From: Oscillospiraceae bacterium | Lineage (GTDB): Bacteria; Bacillota_A; Clostridia; Saccharofermentanales; Saccharofermentanaceae | Assembly (NCBI GenBank): GCA_902791885.1 | Contig: CADAXO010000002.1 | Span: 1-35,551, forward strand | Direction of reading: 5' to 3' | DNA length: 35,551 nucleotides | Part shown: one piece after another, positions 1-8,045 of the stretch | Position numbering within the stretch: position 1 is the first letter of the stretch | How the letters are laid out: the number at the start of each line of letters is the position of its first letter | Notes under the pieces: model-generated | Database searches by the model: none | Told to the model about the DNA's origin: nothing | What the model saw: only the letters and a program-made list of their open reading frames with translations | Position numbers and translations under genes: made by a program

Positions 1-768
1 TCGTTCGGTCTTCGTGTAGATGAGTATGTGCACTGCGATTACTCCCGTGTGCTTGTGCTTAGTAAAGGTGAGACTGATACTTATCTTGAGCAGACCCGCA
101 TGCTTGATTATGCCGACACTTCAATACAGGATTTGATAAGAGGCAAGGGTTGGAAAGAGCTTCCGGAATTCGAGCGCATCGGAGCTATCTATAACTTCGT
201 AAAAGATGACATACTGTTCGGCTATAACGAAGATGATTCGCTTCCGGCAAGTCTTGTGCTTAAGGACGGATACGGCCAGTGCAATACGAAGGGAACACTA
301 TTCATGGCGCTTCTTCGTGCTTGTGCTATTCCGTGCCGGGTTCACGCTTTTACGATCGATAAGAAAATGCAGCATGGTGCAATGACAGGATTCGTTTACA
401 GGAATGCTCCCGACAACATCTTTCACAGCTGGGTCGAGGTGCTTTATGAAGGTAGGTGGTACAACCTCGAAGGATTGATCCTGGATGACGGATATCTGAC
501 TTCACTGCAGAAGAAGTTTCCTGAGTATACCGGATCGTTCTGTGAGTATGGTGTCGGTGTTAAGGATTTCCGTAATCCTGTGATAGACTGGAACGGCAAT
601 GATACGTACATTCAGATCGAAGGGATCAATCAGGACTTCGGAGTCTACAACAATCCCGATGATATGCTCCTTGAACATCATCAGGAAACGGGTGTCATAA
701 AAGGCTTTATATACAGGCATTTGGGAAGACATCTTATGAACCGCAATGTAAGGAGGATGAGATGTTAA
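1..768 (+). CDS. Transglutaminase-like protein, 5' end cut by window
   Basis: The frame is open from the first base, so the true start lies upstream; the GTG at 28 is only the first start-like codon inside the window. The visible 255 codons contain a transglutaminase-like (papain-fold) core. The likely nucleophile is the Cys of GYGQCNTKG, about residue 85 counted from the GTG, and the likely His is in FHSWVEV, about residue 133. The third triad position falls in WYNLEG, where a Glu (about 148) stands where Asp is usual. Bacterial members act as peptidases or cross-linkers, or are inactive; the substrate cannot be told here. No signal peptide is visible because the N-terminus is missing. The stop overlaps the next gene by 7 bp, so the two are probably translationally coupled. 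Confidence 0.8.
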   Translation, partial: SFGLRVDEYVHCDYSRVLVLSKGETDTYLEQTRMLDYADTSIQDLIRGKGWKELPEFERIGAIYNFVKDDILFGYNEDDSLPASLVLKDGYGQCNTKGTLFMALLRACAIPCRVHAFTIDKKMQHGAMTGFVYRNAPDNIFHSWVEVLYEGRWYNLEGLILDDGYLTSLQKKFPEYTGSFCEYGVGVKDFRNPVIDWNGNDTYIQIEGINQDFGVYNNPDDMLLEHHQETGVIKGFIYRHLGRHLMNRNVRRMRC

Positions 769-1379
769 AACTTACATTAATATTTGCCGTTATCGGTCAT
801 ATACTGTGCGGCATCTGCGACTGCCTTCTGTCGTATACACCGAAGGGCAGGATGGACCTTACATGTATCAAAGATCCTGAGAGAATGCGCAAGGAATTCG
901 AACCTCTTCCTCTCTCGTATCCGCTTACATCGGTAGTGCTCGGAACGTTCGCGATACTGTTGTTCTCATTCGGTTATTTGGGGTTAAGCAGATGGATGTA
1001 CGGGCAGTCTGAAATTAGCGGAATCATCATGCTTATCGCGGCGTTGGTGTTTATAGTGCCTATAGTCGCACATCACATAATCTGCGGATTCGTAGAATGG
1101 TTCTATGTGAAGATGGGACGCACGGAAGAAGCTGGCAATGCGGCTCTTACTTTCCAGAAACAGACTATATCAACGATGGTAATAGGGTATCTCGGTCTTC
1201 TTGTATTTGCCGTAACTTTATTGGTTTCAATTGCAGCCGGAAAGACAGATCTTCCCTGGTGGGCATGTTTTTTTAACACACTGCCGTTTTTCCTTATACT
1301 GGCTCCGACCAAGATTCCTGCAAAAGGAAATGTCGCGGGAGCTTTGATGTTTATTTCGCTTCTGATACTTTTAAGGTGA
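762..1379 (+). CDS. Multi-pass membrane protein, unknown function
   Basis: A 205-aa hydrophobic protein with about six predicted membrane segments (roughly residues 3-24, 55-75, 87-108, 137-157, 165-182, 186-204). The start ATG overlaps the stop of the transglutaminase-like gene (ATGTTAA) and is preceded by AGGAGG, so the pair is an operon. A conserved-looking CDCLLSYTP motif follows the first helix, and HHIICGF lies in the middle. The layout recalls DUF6796-type membrane proteins, but this is a resemblance from memory, not a verified match. No catalytic motif is evident. The stop is followed by about 30 bases before the next promoter and no obvious own terminator. Confidence 0.75.
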   Translation: MLKLTLIFAVIGHILCGICDCLLSYTPKGRMDLTCIKDPERMRKEFEPLPLSYPLTSVVLGTFAILLFSFGYLGLSRWMYGQSEISGIIMLIAALVFIVPIVAHHIICGFVEWFYVKMGRTEEAGNAALTFQKQTISTMVIGYLGLLVFAVTLLVSIAAGKTDLPWWACFFNTLPFFLILAPTKIPAKGNVAGALMFISLLILLR

Positions 1380-1410
1380 AGTTAAAAACATAGTAATTCG
1401 ATAGGCGGTA

Positions 1411-1439
1411 TTGACACCGGCATTTATGAATGGTAAATT
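1411..1439 (+). promoter_or_regulatory. Promoter ahead of the ZIP leader
   Basis: A perfect TTGACA -35 (1411-1416) is followed after exactly 17 bases by TAAATT (1434-1439), a 4/6 match to TATAAT. Transcription would begin near 1446, directly at the palindrome at 1448-1467. The RNA would carry a leader of about 160 bases before the ZIP transporter start. Confidence 0.65.
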
Positions 1440-1447
1440 TGTTTGGC

Positions 1448-1467
1448 GAGTTAGTTGCAACTAACTC
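1448..1467. promoter_or_regulatory. 20-bp perfect palindrome, probable operator
   Basis: A perfect inverted repeat with core TTAGTTGCAACTAA and no spacer. It lies at about +2 to +21 of the predicted transcript, where a bound repressor would block initiation. The core resembles sites described for some MarR-family regulators; the regulator itself is not encoded in this window. Confidence 0.6.
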
Positions 1468-1491
1468 AAAAGAAACCTAAGGATTTATCGG

Positions 1492-1593
1492 ATGTTAGAG
1501 GAGTCGCTTATACGTTTTTGTTCACCTACCCTCATATGTGTAAAAAGGCCGGGAGTCATGGTGCTTCCGGCCTTTTTGAGGGATAATGAATAG
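1492..1593 (+). CDS. Possible 33-aa leader ORF before the ZIP gene
   Basis: An ATG-started frame of 33 codons, preceded by AAGGA at 1478-1482 (9-base spacing), runs straight through the terminator hairpin at 1542-1577. Its TAG stop merges with the G-rich ribosome site of the transporter. Translation would unwind the hairpin and deliver ribosomes next to the transporter start, so it could act as an attenuation leader. The peptide itself resembles nothing I know, and the coding claim rests on position alone. Confidence 0.35.
   Translation: MLEESLIRFCSPTLICVKRPGVMVLPAFLRDNE
1542..1577 (+). terminator. Rho-independent terminator or attenuator
   Basis: An 11-bp perfect stem (AAAAAGGCCGG, 1542-1552, with its complement at 1567-1577), extendable by three pairs including a G-U, closes on a T-run. 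It lies after the TTGACA promoter and only about 28 bases before the ZIP start codon, so it sits inside the transporter leader. It may also end read-through from the upstream membrane-protein operon. Confidence 0.75.
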
Positions 1594-1605
1594 GGGGGAT
1601 TACAT

Positions 1606-2385
1606 ATGACTATTGATGTTTGGATTGGATTACTTATACCTTTTATCGGAACTTCTCTGGGTGCCGGGTGCGTGTTCTTCCTGAAGAATGCGATAGGCGA
1701 GAAGACGGAGCGTGCGTTGCTCGGGTTCGCGTCAGGTGTCATGGTGTCAGCGTCGTTCTTCAGTTTGCTTATGCCTGCATTAGAGCAGAGCTCTGACAAG
1801 GGCAGGCTTGGTTTTGTACCGGCTGCAATAGGTTTTGTCATCGGCATGCTGTTCCTTTTGGTGCTCGATAAACTCGTTCCGCACACGCACATGGACGACA
1901 CTGAAGAGGGTATGCGTTCCGGCCTTAAGAAGACGACCAAACTTATCCTTGCAGTTACTATCCACAACATCCCCGAAGGCATGGCGGTCGGCGTAATCTA
2001 CGCAGGCTGGATGTACGGCAATTCGGGCATCACGCTGGCAGGTGCGCTCGCACTTTCGGCGGGTATCGCGATACAGAATTTCCCTGAGGGAGCGATAGTA
2101 TCCATGCCGCTTCGTGCAGAAGGCATGTCGAAAAGCAAAACTTTCCTCTACGGCGTTCTCTCGGGTGCAGTAGAACCCGTGGGTGCTCTGGCAGTAATTC
2201 TTGCTGCAAGTATATTCGTTCCGGTGATGCCGTATTTTCTGAGTTTTGCCGCGGGAGCCATGATCTACGTTGTTGTAGAGGAGCTGATACCCGAGATGAG
2301 TGAGGGTGAACATTCGAACATCGGAACTGTCTGTTTTGCTATAGGATTCACGATAATGATGGCTCTCGATGTAGCGCTGGGATAA
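1606..2385 (+). CDS. ZIP-family metal transporter (ZupT/GufA-like)
   Basis: A 259-aa membrane protein with about eight helices. It carries the two ZIP signature helices: HNIPEGMAVGV (about residues 125-135) and IQNFPEGAIVSMP (about 156-168), whose His, Asn, Glu and Pro residues line the binuclear metal site in ZIP proteins. A later helix carries VVEELIPE. Loop histidines (PHTHMDD) are typical. The family imports Zn2+ and often Mn2+, Fe2+ or Cd2+ across the cytoplasmic membrane; metal preference cannot be read here. Length fits bacterial members (about 250-270 aa). The start is set by the GGGGGGA ribosome site six bases upstream. Expression probably depends on the operator and attenuator described upstream. 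Confidence 0.92.
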   Translation: MTIDVWIGLLIPFIGTSLGAGCVFFLKNAIGEKTERALLGFASGVMVSASFFSLLMPALEQSSDKGRLGFVPAAIGFVIGMLFLLVLDKLVPHTHMDDTEEGMRSGLKKTTKLILAVTIHNIPEGMAVGVIYAGWMYGNSGITLAGALALSAGIAIQNFPEGAIVSMPLRAEGMSKSKTFLYGVLSGAVEPVGALAVILAASIFVPVMPYFLSFAAGAMIYVVVEELIPEMSEGEHSNIGTVCFAIGFTIMMALDVALG

Positions 2386-2426
2386 TGTTAAAATTAGCTC
2401 GATTTCTTAATGTAAGAGGTTGAGTT

Positions 2427-4469
2427 ATGAAGCGTTTATCCAAGTTCCTCTCAGTTGTACTTACTGCGTCTTTTGTGCTGCCTTTGATGAGCGGCATTAC
2501 AGTCTTAGCTGCAGGCGACATTCCTGTTAACGGCAGTTATTTCCCGGATGCCGGTTTCCGTAATGTGGTAAGCACTTACGATACCGACGGCAACGGTGTG
2601 CTCTCGGAAGCTGAGCGTAATGCCGTACGCAATATCCACTGTGAGAATATGAATATCTCTTCCATACAAGGAGTAGAGCAGTTCCCTCAGATACAGGGTC
2701 TGTGGTGTCTCGGCAATCACATTTCTTCCATGAATCTTTCCGGTAATCCCGAGCTTGTCGGAGTATGGTGTTCCGATAATGATCTTACGTCATTGGATCT
2801 TACCGGATGCCCGAAGCTTGAATGGCTTTACTGCTATGACTGTAATCTTCAGTCTCTTAATGTCGCCAACAACCCGAATCTTGCATATCTTGAATGCAAT
2901 GCCAATCCGGGTCTTCAGACTCTCAATGTAAGCGGCAACCCGCAGCTTGAGCATCTGTTCTGCAGCGACTGCGGTCTTACATCTTTGAATCTTGCGAATA
3001 ACCCGCGTCTTTGCGAACTGGATGCATTCAATAACAATCTGACTTCCATTAATCTTACGAACAATCCGCTTCTCAAAAGACTCGATATCTGGAACAACCC
3101 TAACCTCGGCAATGTTAATATCAGCGGCCTTAGATCCCTTGAATACTATAACTGCGCCAAGACAGGTGCAACGAGCCTCGACATGAGCGGCAATCCGAAT
3201 CTTATGTATCTTATCTGCGGATATAACTCAGGTCTTACATCACTGAATATTTCCGGTAATCCGAGACTTGCAGACCTTCGTGTCGACTGTGACTGGAGTC
3301 TTCCTTCGCTTAATATCTCGGGCAATACACAGCTTTATTATCTGCAGGCGTTCGGCCTTCGTATCTCATCCCTTGATATAAGCAACTGCCCTCATCTTAT
3401 GAAGACGTATTCTCAGGGAACTTATGCTGATGAGTCTAATCTCGGTGCCGTTCATTCATATACGATCGAATACGGCGGAAGCGATGAGATCTTCAATGAT
3501 CTTACACATTGCCTTGTGGTTGATAACGGCGTGAACATAGTCACAAACGGCCCTCAGGGCAATAATCACAGAAACGACAGCTATATCGATAATAACGACG
3601 GTCATGACGCTTCTGCCGGGTTCGTTACGAGAGGCGAAGCGATACAGCGTTTGTATGAGTTAGCAGGAAGCCCCACAGCCGGCGGATCCTGCAGATTTTC
3701 CGATGCGGCAGGTTCCCCGTATGCGAACGCTGTCACCTGGGGACAGGCAAACAACATATGCTTCGGTTATCCCAATGTATGTTCCGATACATTCTGTCCG
3801 AATGAACTTATAAGCCGCGAGGACTTCGCACTTATGGCTCACAGGTTCGCAGGATACATGGGATTCGGTACCGCATTCGATTACGGAAGAACAGACTGGT
3901 TTGATGATTTTGCTATCATCGATTACTACTGCTGGGGAGCCTTTACATGGGCTGTACAGTTCGGTGTCGTAAGTCCTGTCGGAAACAACTGTTATCCTCA
4001 CGGAAGAGTTACACGCGATGAACTCATGGCAGGATCCGACCGGATATTCCACTTAAGCGAAGCTGCATCTTATTCAGCTAATGTAAACGGCAACGGCGGT
4101 GCTTCCGCATCCATAGATGTCGGCAAGGTCGGAGGTTTCATCGACAGGCTTTACAATGTCGTGCTGCAAAGAGACTCGGATCCTTCCGGTAAAGAACACT
4201 GGATAGATATGTTAAGAAACGGATCGACCGGCGGTGATATCGCGAGAGGTTTCTTCTTTTCGCAGGAGTTCCTGGGAAGACAGCTGACAGATGAGCAGTA
4301 CCTTGAGATCTTGTATCAGACTTTCTTCGACAGGCCTTCTGACGGCGGCGGACGTGAGTACTGGCTCGGCAGGATGAGAAGCGGATTGTCCAGGAGTGAG
4401 GTTTACAGCGGTTTTGTTAACTCCTCGGAGTGGGCCGGTCTTTGCTCAGGGTTCGGAATAGCACCATGA
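2427..4469 (+). CDS. Secreted LRR / SLH-like / DUF4214 surface protein
   Basis: A 680-aa exported protein. Residues 1-29 form a Sec signal peptide ending near VLAAG. Residues 52-63 form a perfect EF-hand-like calcium loop (DTDGNG...E). Residues about 70-330 hold a dozen leucine-rich units of the LxSLNLSGNPxL type, many with Cys in the CxxN position. Residues about 398-545 resemble three degenerate S-layer homology motifs (FVTRGEA, SREDFALMAHRF, VTRDELM) that would bind cell-wall glycans. Residues about 568-675 contain two DUF4214 repeats (FIDRLYNVVLQRDSDPSGKEHW and a second copy). It is likely a wall-attached adhesin or substrate-binding protein; the ligand is unknown. GAGG before the ATG is a modest ribosome site. 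No terminator follows before the next gene. Confidence 0.85.
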   Translation: MKRLSKFLSVVLTASFVLPLMSGITVLAAGDIPVNGSYFPDAGFRNVVSTYDTDGNGVLSEAERNAVRNIHCENMNISSIQGVEQFPQIQGLWCLGNHISSMNLSGNPELVGVWCSDNDLTSLDLTGCPKLEWLYCYDCNLQSLNVANNPNLAYLECNANPGLQTLNVSGNPQLEHLFCSDCGLTSLNLANNPRLCELDAFNNNLTSINLTNNPLLKRLDIWNNPNLGNVNISGLRSLEYYNCAKTGATSLDMSGNPNLMYLICGYNSGLTSLNISGNPRLADLRVDCDWSLPSLNISGNTQLYYLQAFGLRISSLDISNCPHLMKTYSQGTYADESNLGAVHSYTIEYGGSDEIFNDLTHCLVVDNGVNIVTNGPQGNNHRNDSYIDNNDGHDASAGFVTRGEAIQRLYELAGSPTAGGSCRFSDAAGSPYANAVTWGQANNICFGYPNVCSDTFCPNELISREDFALMAHRFAGYMGFGTAFDYGRTDWFDDFAIIDYYCWGAFTWAVQFGVVSPVGNNCYPHGRVTRDELMAGSDRIFHLSEAASYSANVNGNGGASASIDVGKVGGFIDRLYNVVLQRDSDPSGKEHWIDMLRNGSTGGDIARGFFFSQEFLGRQLTDEQYLEILYQTFFDRPSDGGGREYWLGRMRSGLSRSEVYSGFVNSSEWAGLCSGFGIAP

Positions 4470-4488
4470 GGAAATTCTTAAGAGTATT

Positions 4489-4497
4489 TGATATAAT
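4489..4497 (+). promoter_or_regulatory. Extended -10 promoter at leaderless spacing
   Basis: TGATATAAT gives an extended -10 (TGnTATAAT) with the hexamer at 4492-4497. Transcription would begin at about 4503-4506, at or within three bases of the ATG of the GGDEF/EAL gene. No convincing -35 is seen and no Shine-Dalgarno precedes the ATG. Confidence 0.6.
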
Positions 4498-4505
4498 GAT
4501 TAATT

Positions 4506-7500
4506 ATGAATAACCAGGATGAAATCTTTAAGAAAATATCAGAAGCGCTTTTGACGGACTATTCAAGCGTTTATTATGTTAACGCCGTCACCAATGAGTA
4601 TTGCTGGTATTCGGTTAATCCCGAGTTTCATTCTTTAAGCCTTGAGCAGGGCGGCGACGATTTCTTCAAGAACATTGTCCGTGACTGCAAGAAGGTCATC
4701 TATGAGGAAGATCAGCATATCTTTCTTGAGGATATTCAGAAAGATAATCTGCTGAGTGAGATTCAGAAGGGCAGTATGCAGAGCGTTGAGTACCGTCTGA
4801 TGATCAACGGCGTTCCTACATGGCATTCGCTTCGAATGATCAGAGGTCTTGATGACGATTCCGATTATTTTATTCTCGGCGTAACAAATATCGATGAAGA
4901 GTACAGAAGAAGGGAAGCGGAGCAGGAGACTGCCCGCCAGAAAGAGATCTATAACCAGATCACTTCAAGTCTCGCAGGTCAGTACGACACTTTGTACTAT
5001 ATCGATACCGAGACGAGTACTTATGCAGAGATATCCTCCACGGATGAGTATAAGCAGCTTAATGTACCTGCGACCGGAAGAGATTTCTTCGCTGAGAGCA
5101 GAAGAAGCATCCGTAAGTACGTGCATCCGGAAGATCAGGATATGGTTATTAAGATCCACTATAAAGATGCGATGCTTAATAACCTGAAGCACAGAAATTC
5201 ATTTTCGCTGGCATACAGGCTTGTAGTAAGCGGAGTTGTTAAGAATATAAGGCACACCGAGATCATGGCGAGCGACCGAAAGCACATTATAGTGTGTATC
5301 GAGAATATCGATGATGAGGTTAAGGCTAACCTTGAACTCAACGAGACAAAGAAGAAAAGCCTTACTTACACACAGATAGCGGAGAGCCTCGCGTCGCATT
5401 ATGATCTGATCTATTACGTCGATATTCAGACGGCTTATTATGTCGAATACTCAACTCATAAGATATACGGTGAACTGGAGATTCAGGAAGAGGGCGAGGA
5501 TTTCTTCTCAACAGCGGAGAAGAATGCCAACAAGATAATCTACAAGGAAGACCGTGAGCGTATTAAGCTGTTCCTTAATAAGGACAATCTGATCTCGAAG
5601 CTCGAAGATAACAGGCAGCTTGTTGAAGACTACCGTATGGTAATAGACGGAGGAGAGCCTCAGTTTACCAGGATGATGATAAGCTGGTCTTCGGATAAGA
5701 CTCACCTTATCATCTGTATAGAGAACAGGGAAGAGTACGTCAAGAAAGAGCAGGAACACTTAAAGGCTCTTAATCTGGCGAACGAGATGGCGCGCCGCGA
5801 CGGTCTTACGGGTACCAGAAACAAAACGGCATATCACGAGTTCGAGAAGGATCTGCAGTCGAAGATAGATTCGGGTGATGCCGAGCCGTTCGGTATCATG
5901 ATATGCGACCTTAACGATCTTAAGTTGATCAATGATACTCAGGGTCATAAGTCAGGTGACGAATACATCAAGTCGGCCTGTACACTTATCTGCCGCACGT
6001 TCGCACACAGCCCCGTTTTCCGTATCGGAGGCGATGAATTCCTTGTTGTTTTGAAAGGCCAGGATTATTCGAATAAGGATAGCCTCATTTCGCTTTTCTC
6101 AGGGAAAGTGGAGGAGAATATAAGAATAGGTCACGGCCCTGTAATTGCATCCGGTCTCGCCGAATACAATTCGGACGATGATACAGTTGAGACTGTTTTC
6201 AAGCGGGCCGATGAAAGCATGTATGAGAATAAGAACCATCTTAAAAAACAGCGTCTGCTTCTTGAGAGTTATTCGATGAATGAACCTGAAGTCGTAAAGA
6301 CTATCACAGATGAAAGAAGATCAATGCTGGATGCACTGTATCAGACTTATGAGGTTGTATCTGAAGGTTCTTATGTTTACCTATGTGACATGAAATATGA
6401 TCTTTCGAGATGGTCGAAGAGTGCTGTAGATGCTTACGGACTTCCTTCCGAATACATGTACGGTGCAGGAGATATTTGGGAGAACTTCATTCATCCGGAT
6501 GACCGCGAAGCATATCATCAGGGATTGGAGTTAATCTTCCGCGGAGAGTCATCCGATCATGATATGCAGTACCGCGTAAGAAACCTTAAAGGCGAGTATG
6601 ATGTCTGTACCTGCAGAGGTGTAGTCTTAAGGGATATTATGGGTGAGCCCGATTACTTTGTAGGAACTATCAGGATCCACGGTTCTCACGGACATGTTGA
6701 TATTCTTACTGGCCTTCGTAATCAGTACGGATTCTTCGAAGATCTTGATGCCTGTATAAAGAGACAGGTTGCTATATATGTGCTTATCGTCGGCATAAGC
6801 AAGTTCTCAGAGATAAACGAAGTCTTTGACTATCATTTCGGAAACCGTGTCCTGCAGCTTTTTGCAAGGAAAGTGTTCGATACTACAAGCAACACCGGAA
6901 ACTGTTACAGGATCGACGGAACCAAGTTTGCCATAATCAGCAACGAATTGTCTCTTGATGATATTAAGGAAAGATACAGAAATTTCAGAAATTATTTCCG
7001 TGAAGAGTTCCGCGTGGATGATAAGAAGATAATGCTCGAGGTAAACTGCGGATTAGTCAGGGTGGATCAGTTCGAAGTGGATTCACAGACGGTCTATGCA
7101 TGCCTGAACTTCGCTTATGCAGAGTCGAAGACGCATAACCAGGGCGATATGGTATTATTCCACAACAGCCTTAATGAAGATAACCGGCAGAGACTTGCGA
7201 AACTTCATGAGATACGTGCATCGATCAAGAACGGATACAAGGGCTTCTATCTTATGTATCAGCCGGTCGTGGATGCCAATACGGAGAAACTTATAGGTGC
7301 AGAGGCGCTGCTGCGCTGGAAGAATGATAAGTACGGCACTGTTCCGCCGGATCAGTTTGTCCCTATCCTCGAATCAGATCCGCTGTTCCCGGAACTCGGT
7401 GAATGGATCATCAAGGAGGCTTTGGCATCTGCACAAGAGGTATTAAGAGTCAGACCGAACTTCGTTATCAGTATCAATCTGTCCTACACTCAGCTGGAGA

Positions 7501-7952
7501 AGCCTGATTTTGCCGATATGGTTTCCCGTATCGTTGATGATATGGGATTCCCGCCTGAGCATATCTGTTTTGAGATCACAGAGAGATGCAGACTTCTTGA
7601 TATTGAGCTTCTTAAGAACGTCGTCGCCAAGCTGAAGGCCAAGGGCATATTGATCGCTCTTGATGACTTCGGCACGGGTTTCTCTTCTGTCGGAATCGTA
7701 AGGGAACTTCCGTTCGATACGATCAAGATCGACCGCGGATTCGTTAAGCGTATCGAGGAAGATGAGGTTGACAGGGAGCTTGTCAAATATATTGCCGGAC
7801 TTGCATCCATATTCGGTGCTAAGGTCTGCGTTGAGGGAATTGAGACTGAGGGTATGAGAGATATCCTCCAGGGATTCCACGTTGAAAGCTTCCAGGGCTA
7901 CTATTATGCCAAGCCTCTTATGCCTGAAAAGATCATGGAGTGGAAAGATTAA
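4506..7952 (+). CDS. GGDEF-PAS-GGDEF-EAL cyclic di-GMP protein with three N-terminal sensor repeats
   Basis: A 1148-aa protein with no membrane segment. Three homologous units of about 125 residues (about 7-135, 147-275, 288-410) share a pattern of YYVD...DFF...EDR...YRLVI and look like PAS-fold sensors. A GGDEF domain (about 428-590) has RIGGDEF at 506-512 and DLNDLKLIND upstream, so cyclase activity is expected; no RxxD inhibitory site precedes it. A PAS_3-type domain (about 604-735, FIHPDDRE) follows, then a second GGDEF (about 732-890) with the degenerate RIDGTKF at 802-808, probably inactive. The EAL domain (about 903-1145) keeps its acidic and lysine residues (AEALLRW, EITE, DDFGTG, KIDR, VEGIE, QGYYYAKP), so it is a likely phosphodiesterase. 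Net activity cannot be told. The gene appears leaderless. Confidence 0.93.
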   Translation: MNNQDEIFKKISEALLTDYSSVYYVNAVTNEYCWYSVNPEFHSLSLEQGGDDFFKNIVRDCKKVIYEEDQHIFLEDIQKDNLLSEIQKGSMQSVEYRLMINGVPTWHSLRMIRGLDDDSDYFILGVTNIDEEYRRREAEQETARQKEIYNQITSSLAGQYDTLYYIDTETSTYAEISSTDEYKQLNVPATGRDFFAESRRSIRKYVHPEDQDMVIKIHYKDAMLNNLKHRNSFSLAYRLVVSGVVKNIRHTEIMASDRKHIIVCIENIDDEVKANLELNETKKKSLTYTQIAESLASHYDLIYYVDIQTAYYVEYSTHKIYGELEIQEEGEDFFSTAEKNANKIIYKEDRERIKLFLNKDNLISKLEDNRQLVEDYRMVIDGGEPQFTRMMISWSSDKTHLIICIENREEYVKKEQEHLKALNLANEMARRDGLTGTRNKTAYHEFEKDLQSKIDSGDAEPFGIMICDLNDLKLINDTQGHKSGDEYIKSACTLICRTFAHSPVFRIGGDEFLVVLKGQDYSNKDSLISLFSGKVEENIRIGHGPVIASGLAEYNSDDDTVETVFKRADESMYENKNHLKKQRLLLESYSMNEPEVVKTITDERRSMLDALYQTYEVVSEGSYVYLCDMKYDLSRWSKSAVDAYGLPSEYMYGAGDIWENFIHPDDREAYHQGLELIFRGESSDHDMQYRVRNLKGEYDVCTCRGVVLRDIMGEPDYFVGTIRIHGSHGHVDILTGLRNQYGFFEDLDACIKRQVAIYVLIVGISKFSEINEVFDYHFGNRVLQLFARKVFDTTSNTGNCYRIDGTKFAIISNELSLDDIKERYRNFRNYFREEFRVDDKKIMLEVNCGLVRVDQFEVDSQTVYACLNFAYAESKTHNQGDMVLFHNSLNEDNRQRLAKLHEIRASIKNGYKGFYLMYQPVVDANTEKLIGAEALLRWKNDKYGTVPPDQFVPILESDPLFPELGEWIIKEALASAQEVLRVRPNFVISINLSYTQLEKPDFADMVSRIVDDMGFPPEHICFEITERCRLLDIELLKNVVAKLKAKGILIALDDFGTGFSSVGIVRELPFDTIKIDRGFVKRIEEDEVDRELVKYIAGLASIFGAKVCVEGIETEGMRDILQGFHVESFQGYYYAKPLMPEKIMEWKD

Positions 7953-7999
7953 GCCTGAAACTAAATAATTTCTGAGTTTAATACCCATAAAACTAAATG

Positions 8000-8008
8000 T
8001 GTTATAAT
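8000..8008 (+). promoter_or_regulatory. Extended -10 promoter of the aspS operon
   Basis: TGTTATAAT gives an extended -10 with the hexamer at 8003-8008. There is no clear -35, which an extended -10 can tolerate. Transcription would start near 8015, leaving a leader of about 30 bases that contains the strong ribosome site AAGGAAGG (about 8030-8036). Confidence 0.6.
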
Positions 8009-8045
8009 GATTTGTCCTATTTATATATAAGGAAGGTCATTTGAT

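Noticed and set aside
1485..2313. Two - strand open frames over the ZIP leader and gene
   Set aside because: They mirror the ZIP coding region, have no start signals and show no protein features.
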